64,000 bases of DNA from Micromonospora sp. C95 (GTDB lineage Bacteria; Actinomycetota; Actinomycetes; Mycobacteriales; Micromonosporaceae): positions 1 to 64,000 of the forward strand of contig NZ_JAGPXT010000024.1 in the NCBI RefSeq assembly GCF_018070465.1, written 5' to 3'. Every line of letters starts with the position of its first letter. Within the stretch, counting starts at the first letter, position 1. A program made the position numbers and the translations under genes. This document shows, piece after piece, positions 6,555 through 13,913 of the stretch. Under the pieces are notes generated by a model that was not told where the DNA came from, did not search any database, and was given only the letters and a program-made list of their open reading frames with translations.

Positions 6555-8558
6555 ATGGACGAGAAGGCACTCATGGGCCGGCTGCCGGAACGTGACCGTC
6601 CCTGGGTGATGCGGACGTACGCTGGGCACTCCTCGGCCACCGCGACGAACGCGCTCTTCCGCCGCAACCTGGCCAAGGGGCAGACCGGCCTGTCGGTCGC
6701 CTTCGACCTGCCCACCCAGACCGGGTACGACCCCGACCACGAACTCGCCACCGGCGAGGTCGGCCGGGTCGGCGTCCCGGTGGCGCACCTGGGCGACATG
6801 CGGGTGCTCTTCGACGGCATCCCGCTGGCCGACATGAACACCTCGATGACCATCAACGCGCCGGCGATGTGGCTGCTCGGCCTCTACGGCACGGTCGCCA
6901 CCGAACAGGGCGCCGAACTGGCCCGCTGCGCCGGCACCACCCAGAACGACATCATCAAGGAGTACCTCTCCCGAGGAACGCACATCTTCCCGCCGGCCGC
7001 CTCGCTGCGACTGACCGCCGACGTGATCGCGTACGCGCTGCGCGAGATGCCGCGCTGGAACCCGGTGAACATCTGCTCGTACCACCTCCAGGAGGCCGGG
7101 GCCACGCCGGTGCAGGAGGTGGCGTTCGCGCTGGCCACGGCGGTGGCGGTGCTCGACGCGGTGGGCGAGGGCGGCCAGGTGCCGGCGCGGCGGATGGGCG
7201 ACGTGGTGCAGCGGATGTCGTTCTTCGTCAACGCCGGGGTGCGGTTCGTCGAGGAGATCGCCAAGATGCGCGCGTTCGGCGCGTTGTGGGACGAGATCAC
7301 CCGGGACCGGTACGGCGTGGCGGATCCGCGACAGCGCCGCTTCCGGTACGGCGTGCAGGTCAACTCCCTCGGCCTGACCGAGGCGCAGCCGGAGAACAAC
7401 GTGCCGCGCATCGTGCTGGAGATGCTCGGGGTCACCCTCTCGCGTGGGGCGCGGGCGCGGGCGGTGCAGCTGCCGGCCTGGAACGAGGCGCTCGGCCTGC
7501 CCCGACCGTGGGACCAGCAGTGGTCGCTGCGCATGCAGCAGGTGCTCGCCTACGAGTCGGACCTGTTGGATTACCCGGACCTGTTCGACGGCTCGCACGT
7601 GATGACCGCGCTGGTCGACGAGATCGTCACCGGCGCCCGGGCCGAGCTGGCGACGGTGCTGGAGATGGGCGGCGTGGTCGCCGCGGTGGAGACCGGATAC
7701 CTCAAGAGCGCCCTGGTGGCCTCGCTGGCCGATCGTCGGCGACGGATCGAGACCGGCAGCGACGTCGTGGTCGGCGTCAACCGGTTCACCGAGACCGAAC
7801 CCTCGCCGCTGACCGCCGCCGGTGCCGAGGCGGTCGAGCAGGTGGACCCCGCCGTGGAGATCGCCGCCTCGGCGGCCGTACGCGCCTGGCGGGCCGATCG
7901 CGACGAGGTGGCCGTGGACGCGGCCCTGGCCCGGCTGCGGGCGGACGCCGCGACCACGGCGAACCTGATGAGCGCCACCCTGGAGTGCGTCCGGGCCGGA
8001 GTGACCACCGGCGAGTGGGCGGCGGCCCTGCGACAGGTCTTCGGCGAGTACCGGGCACCGACCGGGCTGGCGGGCGGCTCTGCGGGCGGCAGTGACGAGG
8101 GCCTGGCCGAGGTCCGCGCCCGGGTCGCCACCACCGCCCGCGACCTGGGCAGCGCGCGGCTGCGACTGCTGGTCGGCAAACCCGGCCTGGACGGGCACTC
8201 CAACGGTGCCGAGCAGATCGCGGTACGCGCCCGCGACGCCGGCTTCGAGGTGGTCTACCAGGGCATCCGGCTCACCGCTGGGCAGATCGTGGCCGCCGCG
8301 GTGGAGGAGGACGTGGACCTGGTCGGCCTCTCCGTGCTCTCCGGCTCGCACCTGGCGGCGGTGCCGGCGGTGCTCGACGGGCTACGGGCCGCCGGCCGAC
8401 CGGATCTGCCCGTGGTGGTCGGCGGCATCATTCCCGCCCGGGACGCCGAGGAGCTGCGCGCGGCCGGGGTGGCGCGGGTGTTCACCCCGAAGGACTTCGC
8501 GCTCACCGACATCATCGACGAGCTGGTCACCGTCATCCGGCAGGCGAACGAGCTGTGA
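6555..8558 (+). CDS. ecm: Ethylmalonyl-CoA mutase (MeaA/Ecm type), adenosylcobalamin dependent
   Basis: 667 residues, catalytic barrel and B12 domain in one chain as in Ecm. It converts (2R)-ethylmalonyl-CoA to (2S)-methylsuccinyl-CoA. The chain begins close to the substrate motif MRTYAGHSSA (Tyr22 at the place of MCM Tyr89), shorter than methylmalonyl-CoA mutase. KEYLSRGTHIF keeps an Arg (140) at the position of MCM Arg207, as needed for a dicarboxylic substrate. YHLQEAG has the catalytic His. The C-terminal B12 domain carries GKPGLDGHSNGAEQIA, with the DGHSNGAEQ form typical of MeaA proteins rather than DGHDRG of MCM, then GLSVLSGSH and VVVGGIIP. It starts without a ribosome-binding site, 7 nt after a -10 box. 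Its partners ccr, mce and meaB lie 16-20 kb away. Confidence 0.92.
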   Translation: MDEKALMGRLPERDRPWVMRTYAGHSSATATNALFRRNLAKGQTGLSVAFDLPTQTGYDPDHELATGEVGRVGVPVAHLGDMRVLFDGIPLADMNTSMTINAPAMWLLGLYGTVATEQGAELARCAGTTQNDIIKEYLSRGTHIFPPAASLRLTADVIAYALREMPRWNPVNICSYHLQEAGATPVQEVAFALATAVAVLDAVGEGGQVPARRMGDVVQRMSFFVNAGVRFVEEIAKMRAFGALWDEITRDRYGVADPRQRRFRYGVQVNSLGLTEAQPENNVPRIVLEMLGVTLSRGARARAVQLPAWNEALGLPRPWDQQWSLRMQQVLAYESDLLDYPDLFDGSHVMTALVDEIVTGARAELATVLEMGGVVAAVETGYLKSALVASLADRRRRIETGSDVVVGVNRFTETEPSPLTAAGAEAVEQVDPAVEIAASAAVRAWRADRDEVAVDAALARLRADAATTANLMSATLECVRAGVTTGEWAAALRQVFGEYRAPTGLAGGSAGGSDEGLAEVRARVATTARDLGSARLRLLVGKPGLDGHSNGAEQIAVRARDAGFEVVYQGIRLTAGQIVAAAVEEDVDLVGLSVLSGSHLAAVPAVLDGLRAAGRPDLPVVVGGIIPARDAEELRAAGVARVFTPKDFALTDIIDELVTVIRQANEL

Positions 8559-8593
8559 CGCGCGGACCCCGGCGGGTGGCCGGGATCCGCGCG
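8559..8593. terminator. 15-bp hairpin after ecm, between convergent genes
   Basis: Arms 8559-8573 and 8579-8593 pair with one mismatch around a 5-nt loop, immediately after the ecm stop and before the stop of the DUF1540 gene on the other strand. Confidence 0.7.
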
Positions 8594-8602
8594 GACGGGG
8601 TC

Positions 8603-8902
8603 TCAGCGGTGGTCGTAGGTCATGCAGTCGGCCATGTCGGCGTCGGGGCCGACCCGGATCGCCGGTGCCTGGCACTCCAGCTGCTCGTTGTGCCGGCAGT
8701 CGGCGCGCTGGCACGCCCCGACCTGGGCGATCTGGCCGTCGAGACCGGCCCGGACGGCGGGCATCTCGATGAAGGTGTGGCAGTGGGCGTGGTCCATGCT
8801 GCCGATGGTGATGGCGAAGGCGTGGCAGTCGCCAGTGTGGTTGTACGCGCAGGCGGCGACCACGCACTCCTGGACCCGGGGCATCTCCATTGCTGCGGTC
8901 AT
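8603..8902 (-). CDS. DUF1540 domain protein, two Cys-rich repeats
   Basis: 99 residues containing two copies of a short cysteine module: CVVAACAYNHTGDCHAFAI and, 40 residues later, CQRADCRHNEQLECQAPAI. Each has the C-x(3/4)-C-x(7)-C pattern of DUF1540, and each is followed by a His/Asp-Cys-x-T segment (HCHTF, DCMTY). Metal binding is likely from the Cys/His content, but the role is unknown. ATG 8902 is preceded by GGAGGAGG at good distance. TAAAAT on the minus strand (8936-8931) is a possible -10 box. Confidence 0.8.
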   Translation of the reverse strand: MTAAMEMPRVQECVVAACAYNHTGDCHAFAITIGSMDHAHCHTFIEMPAVRAGLDGQIAQVGACQRADCRHNEQLECQAPAIRVGPDADMADCMTYDHR

Positions 8903-8985
8903 GACCCAACCTCCTCCGTTGATTGCCCCAATTTTAGGCTTTAGGGCGGGTTGGGGTGGCGATTCGGTCGAGCCGGCGGCCCGGC

Positions 8986-9612
8986 TCAGACGCGGAAGCC
9001 CGCCTCGCGGGCGGCCTGTCGTTCCCGCCGTCGGTCGGCCCGGCGGCGCAGCAGCCACGGCAGGACGAGCACGAGGGCGACCAGGAATGCCAGCACCAGC
9101 ACCGGCAGGATGATCGCGACGAGCGACATCACCACGCTCGTGGCGTCTTCGGCGGTGCTCGCCACCGGCGCGCCCAGGCCCGCCGTGGTGGCGTTGATGA
9201 CCGGCCGCGCGGTCGACTTCAGCAGATGGACGCCGAGCGCGATGAGCACCCCGACCAGCACCGGCAACCACTGGCCGCCACTGGCGAAGAAGCTGTCCGG
9301 GTCGCTCACCGTCACCGTCTCGGACGCCGAACCGGCCCCGAACGCCAGCCCGCCGGCCGTCGGCCGGACGACCGTCTGCACCATGTCGTTGACGTGGTCG
9401 ACCACGGGCACCTTGTCCGCCACGACCTCGACCACGAGCAGCACCGCGAGGATGCCCAGCACCCACTCGTTGCCGAGCCACTGCCAGCCGCCAGGCAGGT
9501 CTATGACGCTGGTGTAGCGGGCCAGCGCACCCGTGATGAGCAACGGAATGTAGGCGTTCAGCCCCGCCGAGGCGGCGAGGCCGGTACCGGTGAGCACTTC
9601 GAGCACCATCAC
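8986..9612 (-). CDS. DUF4126 family membrane protein
   Basis: 208 residues. The N-terminus LTGTGLAASAGLNAYIPLL is the signature of DUF4126, an integral membrane family of unknown function. Further membrane segments are near WVLGILAVLLVVEVVADKV, GGQWLPVLVGVLIALGVHLL and the long VMSLVAIILPVLVLAFLVAL, followed by an Arg-rich cytoplasmic tail (RRRADRRRERQAAREAG). The start is 9612 or the adjacent ATG at 9609. It is divergent from nucS, 65 nt away. Confidence 0.8.
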   Translation of the reverse strand: MMVLEVLTGTGLAASAGLNAYIPLLITGALARYTSVIDLPGGWQWLGNEWVLGILAVLLVVEVVADKVPVVDHVNDMVQTVVRPTAGGLAFGAGSASETVTVSDPDSFFASGGQWLPVLVGVLIALGVHLLKSTARPVINATTAGLGAPVASTAEDATSVVMSLVAIILPVLVLAFLVALVLVLPWLLRRRADRRRERQAAREAGFRV

Positions 9613-9665
9613 AGCATCGCACCGGCGCGCCAGCGCCGCTCGGTGGCGACATCCGGTGACTCCGC

Positions 9666-9671
9666 TACCCT
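9666..9671 (+). promoter_or_regulatory. -10 hexamer TACCCT of a leaderless nucS transcript
   Basis: TACCCT is followed by 6 nt and then the GTG start of nucS at 9678. No ribosome-binding site fits in between, so the mRNA is probably leaderless. Confidence 0.45.
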
Positions 9672-9677
9672 GCTCGG

Positions 9678-10337
9678 GTGCGGTTGGTGATTGCGAAATG
9701 CTCGGTGGACTATGTCGGACGGCTCTCGGCCCACCTGCCGCCGGCCACCCGGCTGCTGATGGTGAAGGCGGACGGATCGGTCTCCATCCACGCCGACGAC
9801 CGGGCGTACAAGCCGTTGAACTGGATGAGCCCGCCGTGCCGGCTGGAGGAGGCCCCGGGCGTCTGGCGGGTGGTGAACAAGGCCGGCGAGGAGCTGCGGA
9901 TCACCCTGGAGGAGATCTTCCAGGACACCTCGTACGAGCTGGGTGTCGACCCCGGGCTGCGCAAGGACGGCGTGGAGGCGCACCTCCAGGAGTTGCTGGC
10001 GGCCAACCCCGAGGCGCTGGGCGACGGGTACACCCTGATCCGTCGCGAGTACATGACCGCGATCGGCCCGGTCGACCTGCTCTGCCGCGATGCCAACCAG
10101 GGCACGGTGGCCGTCGAGGTGAAGCGCCGTGGCGAGATCGACGGGGTGGAGCAGCTCACCCGCTACCTGGAACTGCTCAACCGGGATCCGCTGCTCGCCC
10201 CGGTCGCCGGGGTCTTCGCCGCGCAGGAGATCAAGCCGCAGGCCCGGGTGCTCGCCACCGACCGGGGGATCCGCTGCGTGGTGGTCGACTACGACCGGCT
10301 GCGCGGTATCGAGCGCGACGAGCTGACGCTCTTCTAG
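9678..10337 (+). CDS. nucS: Mismatch-specific endonuclease NucS (EndoMS)
   Basis: 219 residues starting with GTG. NucS makes double-strand cuts at mismatches and replaces MutS/MutL in most actinobacteria. MRLVIAKCSVDYVGRLSAHL is the conserved N-terminal dimerisation/DNA-binding start; the nuclease centre shows GPVDLL (Asp) and VAVEVKRRGEIDG (ExK), followed by QLTRYLELL. The C-terminal DELTLF fits the short sliding-clamp-binding motif known at the end of NucS proteins. It converges on the aldehyde dehydrogenase gene with only 4 nt between stops. Confidence 0.95.
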   Translation: MRLVIAKCSVDYVGRLSAHLPPATRLLMVKADGSVSIHADDRAYKPLNWMSPPCRLEEAPGVWRVVNKAGEELRITLEEIFQDTSYELGVDPGLRKDGVEAHLQELLAANPEALGDGYTLIRREYMTAIGPVDLLCRDANQGTVAVEVKRRGEIDGVEQLTRYLELLNRDPLLAPVAGVFAAQEIKPQARVLATDRGIRCVVVDYDRLRGIERDELTLF

Positions 10338-10341
10338 CCGG

Positions 10342-11838
10342 TCACCGGCCGTAGAGCAGCTTGACCGCCTTCACCAGCCGGCTCATGTCGGCCTCGGTGC
10401 GCTCGAAGGTGGTCGACGGCAGCAGCGAGCGCCCCCGGCGCCGGGTGACGGCCTTGGCCCGGGCGAACTCGCGCAGCCCGTCCTCGCCGTGGATGCGGCC
10501 GAAGCCGGACTCGCCGACCCCGCCGAACGGCAGGGTGGACATGCCGGCGAAGGTGAGCGTCGAGTTGACCGAGGCCATGCCGGAGCGCAACCGCCGGGCG
10601 ATCGCGACCGCGCGCCGCTTGCCGAAGACCGAACCACCCAGCCCGTACGGCAGGGCATTGGCCCGGGCGAGCGCCTCGTCGACGGTGCGGACCCGGTTGA
10701 TGGTCAGGGTGGGGCCGAAGGTCTCCTCGCGTACGGCGGCGGCCTCCTCCGGCACCTCGACCAGCACGGTCGGGTGCGCGTACGGCGGCCGTACCGCGTC
10801 CGGCCCGCCGAGCACCGCCCGACCACCACCGGCCACCGCGTCCTCGATGTGCCGTCGGATCACGTCGAGTTGACTCGGCATGGTGATCGGACCGATGTCG
10901 GTGTGGTCGGGGCCGACGGTGAGCCGCCCGGCGCGCTCGACGACCTTGTCGACGAAGGTGTCGAAGACCGACTCCACGGCGTAGGCCCGTTCGATACCGA
11001 TGCAGGTCTGTCCGGCGTTGGTCATCGCTCCCCAGACGCAGGCCTCGGCGGCGGCGTCCAGGTCGGCGTCGGCGTCCACGATCATGGCGTCCTTGCCGCC
11101 GGCCTCCAGCAGCACCGGGGTCAACGATTCGGCGCACGCCGCCATCACCTTCTTCGCGGTGGCGGTCGAGCCGGTGAAGGCGAGCTTGTCGACGCCGGCC
11201 CGGCACAGGGCCGCGCCGACGTCGCCGAGGCCGTGCACCGCAGTGAACACCGGGTGCTCGGGCACCACCTCGGCGAAGCTGTCGACCAGCCACTGGCCGG
11301 CGACCGGGGTGTACTCGCTGGGCTTGAAGACCACCGCGTTGCCGGCCGCCAGCGCGTACGCGATGGAGCCGATGGGCGTGAAGACGGGATAGTTCCACGG
11401 ACCGATCACGCCGACCACGCCGTGTGGTTGGTACTCCAGGTGGGCCGAGAACTCGGCCAGGACGAGCCGCGAGCGGACCCGTCGAGGGCCCAACACGCGC
11501 CGGGCGTTACGGGCCGCCCAGTCCACGTGCTCCACCGCGGTCACGATCTCGACGAGTGCGTCGGCGACCGGCTTGCCGCCCTCGGCGTGCATCAGGCCGG
11601 CCAACTGTTCCATCCGCTGGGCGAGCAGCCGCCGCCAGCGCAGCAACCGCTCCCGCCGCGCGGTGAAGCCGAGCCCCGCCCACCACTGGGCGGCGGCGCG
11701 GGCCCGCTCGACGGCGCGCTCGACGTCCACCGACGTGGCGACCGGAACGCGCCCGGCCTCGTCACCGGTGGTCGGGCTGGTCGAGACCAGGTGGTTGCCC
11801 TGGACCGCTGGGGTGCCGGGGGGTAGCGCAGCCGTCAT
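10342..11838 (-). CDS. Aldehyde dehydrogenase family protein (succinate-semialdehyde-type)
   Basis: 498 residues, complete. GVVGVIGPWNYPVF is the NAD(P)-binding region, FTGSTATAKK the GSTxxG-type motif, LLEAGGKDAMIV carries the general-base Glu and NAGQTCIGIERA the catalytic Cys. LPFGGVGESGFGRIHG is the usual C-terminal motif. It oxidises an aldehyde to the acid; the resemblance to Mycobacterium GabD2/SSADH-like proteins is a general impression and the true substrate is unknown. A 30-residue basic tail (VTRRRGRSLLPST) follows the core. The start codon comes 6 nt after TAGACT, again a leaderless arrangement. Confidence 0.88.
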   Translation of the reverse strand: MTAALPPGTPAVQGNHLVSTSPTTGDEAGRVPVATSVDVERAVERARAAAQWWAGLGFTARRERLLRWRRLLAQRMEQLAGLMHAEGGKPVADALVEIVTAVEHVDWAARNARRVLGPRRVRSRLVLAEFSAHLEYQPHGVVGVIGPWNYPVFTPIGSIAYALAAGNAVVFKPSEYTPVAGQWLVDSFAEVVPEHPVFTAVHGLGDVGAALCRAGVDKLAFTGSTATAKKVMAACAESLTPVLLEAGGKDAMIVDADADLDAAAEACVWGAMTNAGQTCIGIERAYAVESVFDTFVDKVVERAGRLTVGPDHTDIGPITMPSQLDVIRRHIEDAVAGGGRAVLGGPDAVRPPYAHPTVLVEVPEEAAAVREETFGPTLTINRVRTVDEALARANALPYGLGGSVFGKRRAVAIARRLRSGMASVNSTLTFAGMSTLPFGGVGESGFGRIHGEDGLREFARAKAVTRRRGRSLLPSTTFERTEADMSRLVKAVKLLYGR

Positions 11839-11844
11839 GGCGGA

Positions 11845-11850
11845 AGTCTA
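11845..11850 (-). promoter_or_regulatory. -10 hexamer TAGACT of a leaderless aldehyde dehydrogenase transcript
   Basis: On the minus strand TAGACT is followed by 6 nt and the ATG at 11838. It is the same hexamer as in front of ecm. Confidence 0.45.
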
Positions 11851-12091
11851 GACGCGAGAATTACTCACCGGTAGGGGCAGGGAAACGGGCGAATCCTCCC
11901 AGCCGTCCGGGTGGTTGAACCGGACGAACCTCTCGTCGGGTCCGGTAGTCCCGTCGGGGGACGCCGTGGAACATGTGAACACAAAGCACCCGGACGGTTA
12001 CCGGTACGCATCCGGCTGGATGGTGGAGGTGGACTCCCGGTGGTGAAACGCTGGCCCGGGATCGTCGCACGGGTGGAGGGGCTGACCGTCC

Positions 12092-12556
12092 ATGGAGGAA
12101 CATCCGCAACTGATGCCGCTGCTGACCGTGGCTGCCGGGCCGATGCGAGGGTGGCGCTTCCGGCTGCCGCGCCGGCCGCAGGTGATCGGGCGTGATCCGG
12201 CGGTCGACATCGTGGTGCACGACCCGCATCTGAGCCGACGCCACGTCGAGATCTGGCGGGCCGGCGAGGGTGCCTCCCTGGTGGATCTCGGGTCCACGAA
12301 CGGCACCTGGGTGAACGACCTCCGGGCAACCGAGGTCATCCGGCTCAGCGACGGCGACGTGATCAGGATCGGCCGTACCGAGCTGAGATTCTTCGACCCG
12401 GGCGTGGCCCGTACGGACCCGGTGGGGCTGAGCTTCGAACTGCCCCGGCAGGAGCGGCGGTCGTCGCGACCGCTGCCCGCCACGGTCGCGCCGCCGGTGG
12501 TGCCCGCGCAGGCCGGGGCGCCGGAGACGGCGGCCGTGGTCGGCGTCCACCGCTGA
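12092..12556 (+). CDS. FHA domain protein
   Basis: 154 residues. Residues ~10-105 form a complete forkhead-associated domain that binds phosphothreonine peptides: PQVIGRDPAVDIVVHDPHLS supplies the GR and S of the loops, then RRHVEI, and GSTNGTWVND supplies the NG motif. A Pro/Ala-rich, probably disordered tail of ~40 residues follows. It presumably reads out Ser/Thr kinase signalling, but no kinase is adjacent. ATG 12092 has GGAGGGG 10 nt upstream. The 250-nt gap before it holds no gene; ACATGT and GTGAACAC words near 11970 are the only visible features. Confidence 0.85.
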   Translation: MEEHPQLMPLLTVAAGPMRGWRFRLPRRPQVIGRDPAVDIVVHDPHLSRRHVEIWRAGEGASLVDLGSTNGTWVNDLRATEVIRLSDGDVIRIGRTELRFFDPGVARTDPVGLSFELPRQERRSSRPLPATVAPPVVPAQAGAPETAAVVGVHR

Positions 12557-12668
12557 CGACCGGGCCTCGGTCACCTGGTCGGCGCGACTGCGTCGGATGC
12601 CGGCCACAACCGCCGGTCCGGACCCGTGGTTGCCGGCCACATGGACCTGCCGTGTCGATCGTGGCAGC

Positions 12669-13733
12669 ATGCCGCGGATGGAGAGCCAGCAGCAGATCGT
12701 CAGCGCGAACGGAATCACCCAGACCGTCCGGGTGGCCGGACCTGCCGACGGCGTGCCGGTGCTGCTCGTGCACGGCAACTGTTCCTCGGCGGCCTTCTGG
12801 GAGCCCCTGGTGCGCCGCCTGCCGCCGACCCTGCGGGTGGTCGCGCCGGACCTGCGCGGCTACGGCGCCACGCAGACCGCGCCGGTCGACGCCAAACGCG
12901 GCCTGACCGATTTCGCCGACGACGTGGCGGCGCTGCTCGACGAGCCGTCGCTCTTCGCCGCGGGAGCCCGGCCCGTGGTGGTCGGCCACTCGCTCGGCGG
13001 CGGAGTGGCGATGCGCCTGCTGGTGGACCACCCCGACCGGATCGCCGGGCTGCTGCTCGCGGCACCGGTGTCCCCGTACGGCTTCGGCGCCACCCGCGAC
13101 CTGGCCGGCACGCCGACCACGCCCGACCTGGCCGGCTCCGGCGCCGGCACGGCGAGCGGCGACTTCGTCGCGCGGCTGGCCGCCGGTGACCGCAGCGCGG
13201 AGGCCCGGACCAGCCCGCGCAGCGTGCTGCGGGCGGCCTACGTGGCGGACCCCACCTGCCTCGGCGACGACGAGGAAGCGCTGCTCGACAGCGTGCTCTC
13301 CACCGCCACCGGCACGGACAACTACCCCGGCGACGCGGTGAGCTCGCCGAACTGGCCGGGTAGCGCGCCGGGCGGCCGTGGCGTGCTCAACGCGCTGGCG
13401 CGGTTCCGGGTCGCCGAGGAATTGGTGGCGGTGGCCCCCAAGCCTCCGGTCACCTGGATCCGGGGTGACGCCGACGTGATCGTCTCGGACACCTCACTGT
13501 TCGACCTGGCACAGCTCGGGGCGCTGGGCGTGGTGCCCGGTTGGCCCGGGGCGCAGCAGTGCCCACCGCAGCCGATGATCGGGCAGACCCGCGCGGTGCT
13601 CGACCGGTACGCCGAGGCCGGCGGCGGCTACCGGGAGGTGGTGCTGTCCGGCTGCGGGCACAGCCCGCACCTGGAGCGCCCGGCGGAGTTCGTCGCCGAA
13701 CTGCTCGCCCTCGCCGGGGTCGACCCCGACTGA
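12669..13733 (+). CDS. Alpha/beta hydrolase
   Basis: 354 residues with a cytosolic alpha/beta-hydrolase fold. VLLVHGNCSSAAFW is the oxyanion-hole strand, VVVGHSLGGGVAM the nucleophile elbow (Ser), WIRGDADVIV the acid Asp and LSGCGHSPHLERP the His. A long insertion (cap) lies between residues 150 and 260. Substrate unknown; esterases, epoxide hydrolases and carbon-carbon hydrolases share this layout. The start could be 12669 or the ATG three codons later at 12678; no ribosome-binding site favours one. A 13-bp hairpin follows. Confidence 0.8.
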   Translation: MPRMESQQQIVSANGITQTVRVAGPADGVPVLLVHGNCSSAAFWEPLVRRLPPTLRVVAPDLRGYGATQTAPVDAKRGLTDFADDVAALLDEPSLFAAGARPVVVGHSLGGGVAMRLLVDHPDRIAGLLLAAPVSPYGFGATRDLAGTPTTPDLAGSGAGTASGDFVARLAAGDRSAEARTSPRSVLRAAYVADPTCLGDDEEALLDSVLSTATGTDNYPGDAVSSPNWPGSAPGGRGVLNALARFRVAEELVAVAPKPPVTWIRGDADVIVSDTSLFDLAQLGALGVVPGWPGAQQCPPQPMIGQTRAVLDRYAEAGGGYREVVLSGCGHSPHLERPAEFVAELLALAGVDPD

Positions 13734-13750
13734 GCCGGTTCCGCTCCCGA

Positions 13751-13781
13751 CCCGACCCGGTCGACCGCCGACCGGGTCGGG
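13751..13781 (+). terminator. 13-bp perfect hairpin after the hydrolase gene
   Basis: CCCGACCCGGTCG (13751-13763) pairs with CGACCGGGTCGGG (13769-13781), loop 5 nt, 17 nt after the stop codon. Confidence 0.7.
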
Positions 13782-13859
13782 CGGGTAAACCGGGACATCG
13801 GTGACATGTGCCACGACGCCTCGACAACGGTGCGTCACATGGCAGACTCGCGCGCATAA

Positions 13860-13878
13860 CCTTAGCGGCCGTTAATGT
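13860..13878 (+). promoter_or_regulatory. Shared operator (copy 3) upstream of the duplicated dehydrogenase gene
   Basis: CCTTAGCGGCCGTTAAT at 13860-13876 matches the reference copy at 12 of 17 positions, including the whole CCTTAGC half. TTAGCGGCCGTTAA is itself almost palindromic. TAATGT at 13873-13878 is a possible -10 overlapping it; the ribosome-binding site of the gene follows at 13900. Confidence 0.5.
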
Positions 13879-13913
13879 CCGGCCGTGTCGTTGCGGACAG
13901 GGGAGGCCGGGTC

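Noticed and set aside
5598..8351. A 917-residue leftward reading frame covering ecm in antisense
   Set aside because: Only the last 282 residues are a real protein (ABC ATPase starting at 6446). The rest is Arg/Gly/His-rich antisense of ecm, an effect of high third-position GC.
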